From Bacteroidota bacterium (GTDB lineage Bacteria; Bacteroidota; Bacteroidia; Bacteroidales; WCHB1-69), in the NCBI GenBank assembly GCA_023459435.1, contig JAEWUL010000171.1, positions 1 through 15,854 on the forward strand: a DNA stretch of 15,854 nucleotides, given 5' to 3'. Below, piece after piece: positions 7,992 through 15,854 of the stretch. The translations under genes were made by a program, and so were the position numbers. The first letter of the stretch is position 1, and every line of letters begins with the position of its first letter. The notes under the pieces were generated by a model that made no database searches, was not told the origin of the DNA, and saw only the letters and a program-made list of their open reading frames with translations.

Positions 7992-10900
7992 ATGATGCGC
8001 AAAATTACGAAAAAAATACTGCAAATCTTTCTTAAGATCCTGCTCATTTTTGTTGCGCTTGATTTATTGATTGTTTTATTTGTTTTTACCCCTCCAACAC
8101 AAAAACTGATCATTGACAGGGTGACTTCCTCTATATCTAAAGCAACAAAATCAAATTTTGATATCCAAAAAATTTACATCACACCCACATTCAGAATCAA
8201 GGCGAAGGGGGTTGTTATTCAGGATCACCATGGGAACAATATGATTTCAGCACAGGAAGTGTCCGGGAAATTGAATGTTAAAAAATTTTCTCTCAATTCT
8301 ATCTATCTGAAAGATATCGTTTTAAAAAATCCAGATTTAATACTTAGAACTTATAAAGGGGAAGATGTTGTTAATTTGAACCTTTGGGTAACCCATTTTG
8401 GCGAAAGTTCTTCTACAGAAACTTTTGTATTACATTTGAAAGAGATCACTATGATCAATGGACGTTTTGCAGTGATTAATGACAATACGAGATCTTATAA
8501 AAATGACCATACTATCGATTATGGATTCTTTGAATTTAAAAATATAAATGCTTCGATACACAATTTCTTGGTGAATGGTCCTGAAGTGTCTTGTCAGATT
8601 CAACAAGTATCCACTGAACAATATACAGGATTTAAAATTAGGACATTCAAAGGAGATTTTAAGATCAACAGCAATGAGTTATTGGTTTCAAATTGTTCAT
8701 TCACAACAGATAAGAGCAAGGCAAACCTCGATTTTGCATTCCGATATAATCAATACAAAGATTATTCAGATTTTTTTAATAAAATCAGATTTGATGTAGA
8801 TGTTAAAAGTTCAACCGTTCATATGGATGATATTGCTTGTTTTGCTCCTGCCATTGAGGGTATGCACAATAGCATCATTATGAACGGCAAAGGGGAGGGT
8901 CCTTTAAATGCACTCACCATTTCCCATTGTTATATGAAATATAAACTCGCTTCATTTATCTCTGGAGATTTCTCTTTTTTCAACATATTGGATTTTAAAA
9001 ACAGCTCTTACGATTTTCAAATTCAACATTCCAGCTTGTTATTGAGCGAGTTGAATCAGTTTTATTTGCCGGGAGGAACCCAAATGATGTTGCCTGAGAT
9101 GATAACCCGGATAGGAACAGCTTCCGTTACCGGAGGTTTTCAGGGAACTATCAATTATTTCAATACGAATCTGAACTGTAAAACCCCCATAGGAAATGCA
9201 TCTGTTTTTCTGAAAACTTCACCTAATAGTTCTTTAATGGATTTTATAGGAGCTATTAATACCAAAGATTTTAATCTCGGTAAATTGCTTCAGGATACGA
9301 AACACCTGGGATTTGTAAACGGGGATTTTCAGTTTACCGGTACTGCAGCCCCATTCTTTGCTGATCAACCATTTATCCCTTCGTTAAAAGCAAATGTAAA
9401 AGGGAATCTGAAACAATTTGATTTATGTGCATATCCAGCTACTAATATTGTGTTTGATGCCCGTTATGAAGAAAACAACTATTTTGCCAACGTGATGATC
9501 AATGATCAGAATATCGATTTTGATTTTGAAGGTTGGGTAAATTTAAAAGAGTCATTACCCCGTTATAAAACAAACATTCAATTGAATAAATGGGCTTACG
9601 GAGAAGTGTTTAAGAATTATCCATACCCCATAGATACCTTAAAACCGGATCTGTTAGATTATCTGGTACAGTATGCCCGAAAAAAACCTGATTTAACATT
9701 GTCAGTTAATAGTTTAGATGCAGAGATAAAAGGGAGCACACTCCAGAATTTTACAGGATTTATCGGATTAAATAAACTGATGATCCTCAGTAAAAATGAC
9801 ACAGCAACATGCGACTGGTTGAGGCTCAACTCCATCTATTTACCCGAAGATGTTAGAAAGTTTATTCTAAAAGGGAATATCTTAAATGCTAATCTGACTA
9901 CCAATTACAGATTGGACGAGCTGGGGGATTCATTGGTACAGATTGCAGCCTACTATTTCCCTTCATTATTCCCTGAATATGTTGAAAAACTGAATAATAT
10001 TACAACGGATGAAATAGAACCAGCCCATTTTTTGTCGCTCTCTTTAGAAACATTCTCTACCAGAAGATTCATGGATATCTTTGTTCCCGGATTAAGAATT
10101 GCCCAGAACTCAACGGTGGATCTATATATCGGACAAACCAGGAGTTTAGATTCTATCGATATTAAATCCGGAAGAATTAGATGGGAAAATCAATATAGGA
10201 TTGTAAATATCAATGTGAAGGGGAAAATGGAAGAGAATCAAAACTTTAATCTGACCTTAAATGCCGATTCAGCAATTATATTTCGATCTAAATCGGATTG
10301 GGATTTTAGACATATCAATCTCAGTACTGCAATTAAAAACCAGGTGGTACAATTCAATTTGGCATTTGTGAGTCCGGATACCTTAAACTTAAAAAACAGC
10401 TCTAAACTCACGGGGTATGCAGATTTTTCCAAAAAAGAGGATCTCTACGTTAAAATCATGGATGCTCAAGTATTTTTAAGAGAATCCATTTGGAGCGTAA
10501 TAGGAAAAAATGAGGTTCATTTTCAAAAAGATAAAATTAAAATTGAGGATCTGGTTCTCGTTTCCAAATTAGGAAAAATTGAAGTAAACGGAGCCTATTC
10601 AAACTCTAATGATGAAGATCTCGATTTAAAAATTGAAAATTTTGATGTGTCATTGATCAATGCAATCACATCTCAGATCAACATTCATCTTGATGGAAAT
10701 ATGTCTGCTCTGATGACTTATCAGTCCAGACAAGACCATTCAACCCTGATTGGGAAATCTTATTTTGAGAATTTTGAGTTTAATGAAGAGGAGTTAGGAA
10801 CCCTTTTTGTATTTGCAGAAGCTCCTGTAACCGGTTCCCCCGTGTTCTTTGGTGGTCTTTTTGTTCAGGATACAATACAGAAACTAGGAAAAATCGAGCA

Positions 10901-12590
10901 ATATAATATTCTGAATTTTGAAAAAGGAAGAATTAAACTGGCAGATTTAAGGGGAACCTATATCAGTCCATTGAAGGAGTTGCGAATAATTGGGGATATC
11001 GATACGGTAAGGATAGGTTTTTTATCCCCGTTTCTGGCTTCATTTAGTAATCATGTATCTGGTGTTGCTTCGGGGGAACTCTCTTTTATTGCAAATCCAG
11101 ATTCCCTCTATTTCGATGGAATTGTTCATATCAAAGAGGCGCTTTTAGGAATTGCACCTTTGAATACCATTTATAAAATCAAAGATCAACTAATAAAATT
11201 TGACTCCAAAGGGATCTCTTTTGATAACATTCAGGTAACTGATAAATTTAACAATAAGGCCACCGTTGACGGGTATGTGTATCATCATAATTTCAGTACT
11301 TTTAATGTCAATCTGAATATCGAAACACAAAGGATACTCGCAATGAGCAGGGTAAAAAAAACAGACACCTATTTTTATGGGGATGCTTTTGCGTCTGGAA
11401 TTATCCGGATTTTTGGAGATACTAAAAAACTTACCTTTTCAGGAGATAATCTCAAATCGTTGCCGGGTACTTTAGTCGGATTTCCGATATCTTATGCCAG
11501 CACTTCTTACGAGGATAGAGGAATCCGGTTTATTACACCTACCCAAAACATCTTGATGGATAAACCAAAAATGATAGATTCCCCTTTTGAAATGGATTTT
11601 GATTTAGTATTTGATGTGAATAGAGATGCTGATGTAAGGATTGATCTAGATCCTATCGATGGGGTTTTGGATTGTAAAACCAATGGAAAAATCAGATTGA
11701 CCTACAACTCAAAATCTGATGCCCTTAATATGGATGGGCGGCTCGATTTATTGTCAGGTACGTTTAGTATGTCACTCAAAAATTTACTCCCTAGAAAATT
11801 TGATCTAATGGAGGGTGGAAATATCAACTTTGTAGGCCCCATTAAATCTTCAACCATATCATTAACGGCATTATACCCAAGAACAGTATCTTTGAAAACA
11901 CTCAGTGAAGATATTGAAGTAAATAAAACACAAGTGAATGCATATCTGTCGTTATCTGGTGATTTAATGAATCCACAACCCTCATTTTCATTTGGATTTC
12001 CAAAATTAACCAGTGAAGAGGAGAAACAAGTGTTTTCTGTTCTCGATACAACAGATAGTCAAAACAATCTACTTCAGTTTTTCTCGTTGGTTTATTTGGG
12101 AACTTTTTATTCAACTACAACAGAACTAACTGACGTACAGGCTGTTGATGCCAGCATGCAGGTATTGGCATCTACCATAAGCAATATGGTTTTACAAGAG
12201 ATCAAATTTGTGGATATGAACCTGAATGTCCTTTCCGCAAACCAATATTTTAAGGAATATTCCCTCGATGTTGATAAACCTTTTTATAACGATCGGATCC
12301 GAGTAAAAACACGTTTAGGATATGCGGAGAGTTTGACCCAGCAAACAGCCAACAGCAATTTTATTGGGGATGTTAGTTTTGAATATTTGATCAATAAAGA
12401 GGGAAACTGGATTTTAAGGTTGTTTTATTTTAATGATCAAACCATGTTAAATGATTTTTACCAAAATCTTTCCCGGCCAACTCAGGGGGGTGGTGTTGGG
12501 TTAATCTATAAACAGGAGTTTTATGGTAGAAAAAATCTTGAGGAGCTGAAAAAAGATAGAAAAACCATTCAGAGTCAAACCAATCCATAG
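7992..12590 (+). CDS. tamB: TamB-family translocation/assembly module protein (AsmA-like, DUF490 C-terminus)
   Basis: This is a 1532-residue protein with one N-terminal membrane segment (about 9-32, rich in Ile, Leu and Phe), followed by a very long beta-rich region that predicts a periplasm-spanning groove. The last 400 or so residues match the TamB C-terminal domain (DUF490/PF04357), with features such as LPGTLVGFPISY, MDGRLDLLSGTFSMSL and LSGDLMNPQPSFSF. The family is anchored in the inner membrane and bridges the envelope; with a TamA/BamA-type outer-membrane partner it helps assemble outer-membrane proteins and is implicated in phospholipid transport. No TamA-like gene is in the window. 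The length is normal for Bacteroidota TamB, which tends to exceed the 1,259-residue E. coli protein. Two adjacent ATGs (7992 and 7995) could start it. No convincing promoter is visible in the 16-base gap, so its promoter probably lies within tsaD. An AI-2E gene follows after 4 bases. Confidence 0.9.
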   Translation: MMRKITKKILQIFLKILLIFVALDLLIVLFVFTPPTQKLIIDRVTSSISKATKSNFDIQKIYITPTFRIKAKGVVIQDHHGNNMISAQEVSGKLNVKKFSLNSIYLKDIVLKNPDLILRTYKGEDVVNLNLWVTHFGESSSTETFVLHLKEITMINGRFAVINDNTRSYKNDHTIDYGFFEFKNINASIHNFLVNGPEVSCQIQQVSTEQYTGFKIRTFKGDFKINSNELLVSNCSFTTDKSKANLDFAFRYNQYKDYSDFFNKIRFDVDVKSSTVHMDDIACFAPAIEGMHNSIIMNGKGEGPLNALTISHCYMKYKLASFISGDFSFFNILDFKNSSYDFQIQHSSLLLSELNQFYLPGGTQMMLPEMITRIGTASVTGGFQGTINYFNTNLNCKTPIGNASVFLKTSPNSSLMDFIGAINTKDFNLGKLLQDTKHLGFVNGDFQFTGTAAPFFADQPFIPSLKANVKGNLKQFDLCAYPATNIVFDARYEENNYFANVMINDQNIDFDFEGWVNLKESLPRYKTNIQLNKWAYGEVFKNYPYPIDTLKPDLLDYLVQYARKKPDLTLSVNSLDAEIKGSTLQNFTGFIGLNKLMILSKNDTATCDWLRLNSIYLPEDVRKFILKGNILNANLTTNYRLDELGDSLVQIAAYYFPSLFPEYVEKLNNITTDEIEPAHFLSLSLETFSTRRFMDIFVPGLRIAQNSTVDLYIGQTRSLDSIDIKSGRIRWENQYRIVNINVKGKMEENQNFNLTLNADSAIIFRSKSDWDFRHINLSTAIKNQVVQFNLAFVSPDTLNLKNSSKLTGYADFSKKEDLYVKIMDAQVFLRESIWSVIGKNEVHFQKDKIKIEDLVLVSKLGKIEVNGAYSNSNDEDLDLKIENFDVSLINAITSQINIHLDGNMSALMTYQSRQDHSTLIGKSYFENFEFNEEELGTLFVFAEAPVTGSPVFFGGLFVQDTIQKLGKIEQYNILNFEKGRIKLADLRGTYISPLKELRIIGDIDTVRIGFLSPFLASFSNHVSGVASGELSFIANPDSLYFDGIVHIKEALLGIAPLNTIYKIKDQLIKFDSKGISFDNIQVTDKFNNKATVDGYVYHHNFSTFNVNLNIETQRILAMSRVKKTDTYFYGDAFASGIIRIFGDTKKLTFSGDNLKSLPGTLVGFPISYASTSYEDRGIRFITPTQNILMDKPKMIDSPFEMDFDLVFDVNRDADVRIDLDPIDGVLDCKTNGKIRLTYNSKSDALNMDGRLDLLSGTFSMSLKNLLPRKFDLMEGGNINFVGPIKSSTISLTALYPRTVSLKTLSEDIEVNKTQVNAYLSLSGDLMNPQPSFSFGFPKLTSEEEKQVFSVLDTTDSQNNLLQFFSLVYLGTFYSTTTELTDVQAVDASMQVLASTISNMVLQEIKFVDMNLNVLSANQYFKEYSLDVDKPFYNDRIRVKTRLGYAESLTQQTANSNFIGDVSFEYLINKEGNWILRLFYFNDQTMLNDFYQNLSRPTQGGGVGLIYKQEFYGRKNLEELKKDRKTIQSQTNP
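8000..8007 (-). promoter_or_regulatory. Candidate tsaD promoter -7 element inside the start of tamB
   Basis: The minus strand reads TAATTTTG, an exact match to TAnnTTTG, 24 bases before the tsaD ATG at 7975. It lies inside the first codons of tamB. A good -33 TTTG at the ideal spacing is not evident (one TTTG lies only 13 bases upstream). The position relative to the start codon is right for a Bacteroidota promoter; function is inferred. Confidence 0.4.
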
Positions 12591-12594
12591 AATT

Positions 12595-13701
12595 ATGAAC
12601 GAAAAACGAATTTTAACCATTTTGATTTTCTTAACCATCTTTCTGTTTATTGGATGGATGTTTATTGATATCGTAATCTATTTTTTCCTGGCTCTGGTAC
12701 TTTCCATTGTTGGATCACCAGTGGTGAAATTATTAGAGAAAATCTCTATAAAAGGGAAAAAAATACCCCGATCACTGGCAGCAGGAATCACGCTACTCGC
12801 TATAATGGGTCTTATTTTTTCCATTGTAATCTTAATCGTTCCTCTTGTTAGCAGAGAATTGCTGTTGATCTCATCCATTAATCCGGAGTTGTTTACCAAT
12901 GAGATTCAGATTTGGCTGTGTTCAGTAGAAGATTTATTGAAAGAGTACGGGATGTTAAATCAAAATGAAAGTTTAAGTACCATTTTAGCAGACCAGTTCG
13001 CGGCTATTCTTCATAGTATTGAAATCCAAAACATCGCTGGAAATCTCTTTTCTTTTGCATCTACCTTGTTTATTGCTGTCTTTTCTGTTACATTTCTTAC
13101 TTTCTATTCCTTAAAAGACAAATCCATTTTCTTTAAAACTGTTGAAAAAACGATCCCAATCACCTATAGGGAAAGTTATCATAAAATATTAGATACCAGT
13201 AAACCTCCTTTAATCCGTTATTTTACAGGTGTCTTTTTAGAAATGACCATTATGGGTTTAATTGAGGGACTCCTTTGCTATTTTATGGGGATTCCTAATC
13301 CATTTTTGATAGGGGTTATTGGTGGGTTGCTCAACATAATCCCATATTTAGGCCCACTTATTGGTGTTGGTTTGAGTATTATTATGACCATTACAACCTT
13401 ACTCCCTTCCTCCCCTGAAAGTACACTTTTAACTTCATCTGTGATCAAAGTGATGATCGCATTTGGTGTGGCAAATCTGATTGACGGTTTTGTATTACAA
13501 CCCATTATCTACGGGAAAAGTGTAAAAGCGCACCCCGTTGAGATTTTTGTTGTAATTCTGATTGCTGCTCAAATTGGAGGAATTTTTGGAATGATTTTTG
13601 CCGTTCCGGCATATACCCTCTTGAGAATTGTTGTGAAGGAGTTTTTTGGACACTATTATGGCGTGGATAACACCATAATGGAGGTTAACAGGAAACTTTG
13701 A
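12595..13701 (+). CDS. AI-2E family transporter-like membrane protein (PF01594)
   Basis: This 368-residue polytopic membrane protein has the family's usual length and layout. Two hydrophobic segments lie near the N-terminus (about 6-40), one near 62-86, one near 150-168, and a hydrophobic cluster fills about 215-350. Family hallmarks are present: the Pro-Gly motif NIIPYLGPLIG (247-257), followed by LIDGFVLQPIIYGKSVKAHPVEIF and a Gly-rich GGIFGMIFAVPAYTLLR segment. The family was named for an AI-2 exporter in E. coli (TqsA), but members also include Na+/H+ antiporters and putative permeases (PerM), so the substrate cannot be stated. It starts 4 bases after the tamB stop, which implies co-transcription with tamB. 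The promoter of the next gene overlaps its final codons. Confidence 0.9.
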   Translation: MNEKRILTILIFLTIFLFIGWMFIDIVIYFFLALVLSIVGSPVVKLLEKISIKGKKIPRSLAAGITLLAIMGLIFSIVILIVPLVSRELLLISSINPELFTNEIQIWLCSVEDLLKEYGMLNQNESLSTILADQFAAILHSIEIQNIAGNLFSFASTLFIAVFSVTFLTFYSLKDKSIFFKTVEKTIPITYRESYHKILDTSKPPLIRYFTGVFLEMTIMGLIEGLLCYFMGIPNPFLIGVIGGLLNIIPYLGPLIGVGLSIIMTITTLLPSSPESTLLTSSVIKVMIAFGVANLIDGFVLQPIIYGKSVKAHPVEIFVVILIAAQIGGIFGMIFAVPAYTLLRIVVKEFFGHYYGVDNTIMEVNRKL

Positions 13702-13727
13702 TGATGATCGATTTTTTATTATTTTTG
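13697..13727 (+). promoter_or_regulatory. Strong Bacteroidota-type promoter for the glycosyltransferase gene
   Basis: TTTG at 13697-13700, a 19-base spacer and TATTTTTG at 13720-13727 match the Bacteroidota consensus TTTG-N19-TAnnTTTG in every fixed position and in spacing. The -33 element overlaps the stop codon of the AI-2E gene. The inferred transcription start is near 13731, leaving a leader of about 16 bases to the ATG at 13747. Confidence 0.65.
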
Positions 13728-13746
13728 TGAACAAAAATTATTGGAT

Positions 13747-14649
13747 ATGTTTCAAGTCCCCGTTTTATTAGTGATTTACAATCGTGTTGATGAAACACAT
13801 GCTCTCTTTCAGGCTGTAAAACAAGTTAAACCAAGTAAGCTCTATGTAGCTGCTGATGGAGCAAACACTAAACAGAAACTCGATTATGTCAACTGTTTAA
13901 GAGCCAGATCAGTTATTATGCCTGAATGGGAATGTAATCTGAAAACACTTTTTAAAGAGGAACATATCGGGAAATCCAAAATGATCCATCAGGCGATCTC
14001 CTGGTTTTTTGAACAGGAAGAGGAGGGTATTGTTTTATTTGACGACACGATCCCTAACGTTGATTTTTTCCATTACTGTGAGTATATGCTCGACAAGTAC
14101 CGAAATACACCCCAAATCATGCATATTGGAGCTAACTTCTTACATAAAAGAATAAAAGGGGATCATTATTCCTATTTCTTCTCTGCTTATGCCTTCTCCT
14201 GGGGTTTCGCTACATGGAAACGAACATGGAAATATTTTGACCTTAAAATGACCGAACTGGAAGATACCAATGTGGAGGAGATCATTACCAAATATGCAAC
14301 CAGACTGAAAGAGAAGGTATACTGGATGCGGGTTTATAACAGTTTGAAAAAATACAAGCTGGACTACTGGGAATACCAGTACAATTTTCATATCTGGGCA
14401 CATGATGGATTGTGCGTAAACCCAAATGTCAATCTGGTCAAAAATGTGGGATTAAAAAATAGAAAAAAACGGATCCGTCATCTGATGAAAGAAACCGCTA
14501 ACATCATGCCACTCCGCGAACCAACGGTGATTCAGAGAAATATTGAAGCGGACAAGTATATTTTTAAAAAAGTCTATCGTAAAGCGTTCTATCGGATCTT
14601 CTTAGACTGGTTCAATGCCGTTGTCCTCGGAATGGAGAAAAAAATCTGA
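13747..14649 (+). CDS. Glycosyltransferase-like protein (nucleotide-diphospho-sugar transferase, HlpA-like group)
   Basis: This is a protein of 300 residues counted from ATG at 13747. It resembles a Bacteroidota group of GT-A-fold sugar transferases: PVLLVIYNRVDET (5-17) as first strand and loop, KLYVAADGAN (31-40), IGKSKMIHQAISWFF (74-88), a DxD-like site at 95-103, then SAYAFSWGFATWKRTW (146-161). Such proteins are thought to transfer a sugar from an activated nucleotide donor to a surface glycan; donor and acceptor are unknown. In relatives I recall the metal site as LEDDxxP, whereas here it is LFDDTIP, so the first acidic residue is F98 while D99 and D100 remain. A TTG at 13741 would add two residues; I prefer the ATG because the promoter places transcription start only about ten bases before the TTG. 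There is no signal peptide or membrane segment. The gene stands alone with its own promoter and converges on agmatinase. Confidence 0.75.
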   Translation: MFQVPVLLVIYNRVDETHALFQAVKQVKPSKLYVAADGANTKQKLDYVNCLRARSVIMPEWECNLKTLFKEEHIGKSKMIHQAISWFFEQEEEGIVLFDDTIPNVDFFHYCEYMLDKYRNTPQIMHIGANFLHKRIKGDHYSYFFSAYAFSWGFATWKRTWKYFDLKMTELEDTNVEEIITKYATRLKEKVYWMRVYNSLKKYKLDYWEYQYNFHIWAHDGLCVNPNVNLVKNVGLKNRKKRIRHLMKETANIMPLREPTVIQRNIEADKYIFKKVYRKAFYRIFLDWFNAVVLGMEKKI

Positions 14650-14652
14650 TAT

Positions 14653-14670
14653 AGCTGAAAGCTGACAGCT
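14653..14670. repeat. Short heptamer repeat/inverted repeat between convergent genes; possible bidirectional terminator
   Basis: The sequence is AGCTGAA AGCTGAC AGCT, two and a half copies of a seven-base unit. Its ends AGCTG (14653-14657) and CAGCT (14666-14670) can pair across an 8-base loop. It sits in the 29-base gap between the converging glycosyltransferase and agmatinase stops, where a bidirectional terminator would be expected. The stem is short and the following T run is poor, so terminator function is uncertain. Confidence 0.3.
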
Positions 14671-14678
14671 CTTTGTCC

Positions 14679-15542
14679 TTATTCCTTCGTCCGCAGTTTC
14701 TCCATCCACGAAATAATCCGGTAAACCAACACTGCCGCAAGTACATCAGAGGTTTTGTCATCCTGTTGGGGACACAATTCAACCACATCAAAAGCCACCA
14801 CTTTTCTATGGGTAAATAGCTTTTCTAACAGATCGTTGACCTCATACCAGCTTAACCCGCCGGGGAGTGGAGTGCCGGTAGCGGGCACAACCGATGGATC
14901 AAAACCATCCAAATCGATGGTTAGATATACATAATCGGATAACTTGTTGATAATCTGATCAATCCAATTAGGGTTTTTCTTAATTTCATGTGCATAGAAC
15001 ATGTTCTCCGGAACGATGTACTCCCTCTCTTCAGAACATACATTACGGATCCCAACCTGAACCACATTGGCGTACTCCTGCGCTCTTCTCATCACACAGG
15101 CATGATTGTAAGGGGAATCATGATACTCTTCCCGTAAATCAGCATGTGCATCTATTTGAAGAACAGATAGTTGATGGTATTTTTCACTAAATGCTTTGAT
15201 CGCACCAATTGAAATGGAATGTTCACCACCTAACAAAGCAACTGTTTTCTTCTGATTCAAAAAATATTTCACCCGATCATAAACCGATTGAACCATATCC
15301 TCCGGGGTGTCAAAGTTGTACTGAAAATTATCGGTATAAATTCCGGCACTATATGCTTCATTATCAGTCACTACATCATACAACTCAATACTGTCAGATG
15401 CATCTAAAATCGCCTGCGGTCCCTTGTCAGCCCCCTTTTGAAAGGTGCTGGTTTTATCGTATGGAACCGGCAATAATACATATTGTGCCTGTTCCAATTC
15501 CGAAAATTGAGGGTCCATATCCAAAAAAGTGGTCATTTTCAT
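14679..15542 (-). CDS. speB: Agmatinase (ureohydrolase family)
   Basis: This 287-residue cytoplasmic enzyme is of the arginase/agmatinase family. The binuclear manganese ligands are all visible: H108 in GGEHS, D131, H133 and D135 in DAHADLR, and D210 and D212 in TIDLDGFDPS. E255 in FDVVELCP and the YNHACVMRR segment (145-153) after DAHADLR favour agmatinase over arginase or formimidoylglutamase. Agmatinase hydrolyses agmatine to putrescine and urea, the second step of polyamine synthesis from arginine. The partner arginine decarboxylase (speA), often nearby in this phylum, is not in the window. Starts at 15542 (MKMTTF) or 15536 (MTTF) are both possible. The gene lies 36 bases downstream of an exonuclease gene on the same strand with no promoter of its own visible, so the two are probably co-transcribed. 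Confidence 0.93.
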   Translation of the reverse strand: MKMTTFLDMDPQFSELEQAQYVLLPVPYDKTSTFQKGADKGPQAILDASDSIELYDVVTDNEAYSAGIYTDNFQYNFDTPEDMVQSVYDRVKYFLNQKKTVALLGGEHSISIGAIKAFSEKYHQLSVLQIDAHADLREEYHDSPYNHACVMRRAQEYANVVQVGIRNVCSEEREYIVPENMFYAHEIKKNPNWIDQIINKLSDYVYLTIDLDGFDPSVVPATGTPLPGGLSWYEVNDLLEKLFTHRKVVAFDVVELCPQQDDKTSDVLAAVLVYRIISWMEKLRTKE

Positions 15543-15555
15543 AATTGTGCTTATT

Positions 15556-15576
15556 ATTTGCCTTTCGCCTTTGGCC
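15556..15576 (-). repeat. Three-copy heptamer repeat upstream of agmatinase
   Basis: On the minus strand this reads GGCCAAA GGCGAAA GGCAAAT, three imperfect copies of a seven-base unit, filling most of the 36-base gap between the exonuclease stop and the agmatinase start. The copies differ at one or more positions. The purpose is unknown; it ends 13 bases before the start codon and may lie in the agmatinase leader. Confidence 0.45.
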
Positions 15577-15578
15577 TG

Positions 15579-15854
15579 TTAAATTAATTTCCGATCTTTT
15601 AGTTCCCAAAAGCACTTTGCAGTAGCCCAAATATCGACAGCTGCATTGTGGGCTTCATCAAAACCGGTATGGAATAATTTATAGTGTAGTTCACTTAACT
15701 TGGGCCATTTGGGACCATATTGACCCGGAATATCGCAAAATTCTACTGTTGATTCCATAGTGCAGATCTTCCTTTTTTCAGCAATGATATTTCTCATGTT
15801 GTTTCGGAGGAACTCAGCGCCCATAATCTTTTCATCAAAAGCCATATTATGGGC
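15579..15854 (-). CDS. DnaQ-like DEDDh 3'-5' exonuclease, N-terminus cut by window edge
   Basis: The visible part is the last 91 residues. The frame is open to the right edge (codons for Ala-His-Asn precede the first visible Met), so the Met at 15845 is internal and not the start. HNMAFD matches the Exo II motif HNxxFD of DnaQ/RNase T-type exonucleases. PKWPKLSELHYKLF followed by AHNAAVDIWATAKCFWEL carries the Exo III motif HxAxxD, with the catalytic H and D. The acidic DxE of Exo I must lie beyond the edge. Members trim DNA or RNA 3' ends with two metal ions. In the phylum such stand-alone proteins are often around 180-200 residues, so roughly half is missing. Whether this acts in proofreading, repair or RNA processing cannot be told. 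It precedes agmatinase on the same strand. Confidence 0.85.
   Translation of the reverse strand, partial: AHNMAFDEKIMGAEFLRNNMRNIIAEKRKICTMESTVEFCDIPGQYGPKWPKLSELHYKLFHTGFDEAHNAAVDIWATAKCFWELKDRKLI

Noticed and set aside
7976..8113. Longer tsaD frame with 46 extra N-terminal residues starting at 8113
   Set aside because: The extension is unlike TsaD, overlaps the tamB coding start, and homologues begin at the MSTYILG position (7975).
13741..13743. TTG as start codon of the glycosyltransferase
   Set aside because: An ATG follows two codons later, and the strong promoter places transcription start only about ten bases before the TTG.
14140..14403. Minus-strand frame of 87 codons
   Set aside because: It is antisense to the glycosyltransferase-like gene, with no supporting signal.
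15209..15544. Plus-strand frame of 111 codons
   Set aside because: It lies entirely opposite agmatinase, which has all catalytic motifs; the translation has no recognisable features.
15843..15845. ATG as start of the exonuclease gene
   Set aside because: The frame stays open upstream to the window edge, and the preceding His-Asn completes the HNxxFD motif, so this Met is internal.

Overview
The window looks like an ordinary chromosomal stretch of a member of the Bacteroidota, probably Bacteroidales- or Marinilabiliales-like; I cannot resolve it further. The evidence is the AT-rich sequence, the family set (TamB of the Bacteroidota type beside tsaD, a MuiA/DUF4139 protein, a PA14-bearing GH3 enzyme, an AddA-like helicase-nuclease) and promoters that fit the Bacteroidota consensus (TTTG, about 19 bases, TAnnTTTG) rather than the E. 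coli one. Coding density is high. No gap reaches 300 bases: the longest are 142 bases (1998-2139) and 107 bases (3769-3875). I see no tRNA, rRNA, CRISPR array, insertion sequence or phage gene.

Left arm, all on the minus strand and read from right to left: tsaD (6959-7975, tRNA t6A37 synthesis); two bases later an AddA/RecB-like helicase-nuclease (3876-6956); then a secreted MuiA-family protein with DUF4140 and DUF4139 domains (2140-3768); and a secreted GH3 glycosidase (1-1997) whose C-terminus lies beyond the left edge. The GH3 gene has its own promoter candidate and an inverted repeat upstream of it.

Right arm, plus strand: tamB (7992-12590) starts 16 bases from tsaD on the opposite strand and is followed after 4 bases by an AI-2E-family membrane protein (12595-13701). 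A glycosyltransferase-like gene (13747-14649) follows with a very good promoter that overlaps the stop codon of the AI-2E gene. It converges on a minus-strand pair: a DnaQ-like DEDDh exonuclease cut by the right edge (15579-15854), followed by agmatinase (14679-15542).

The genes form a housekeeping mosaic: tRNA modification with DNA double-strand end processing, outer-membrane assembly with a membrane permease-like protein, polyamine synthesis and glycan breakdown. I found no convincing undescribed multi-gene system. The points worth a second look are regulatory (promoters lying inside neighbouring genes, an operator-like inverted repeat, heptamer repeats on both sides of agmatinase) and a few atypical residues in the glycosyltransferase and the GH3 enzyme.
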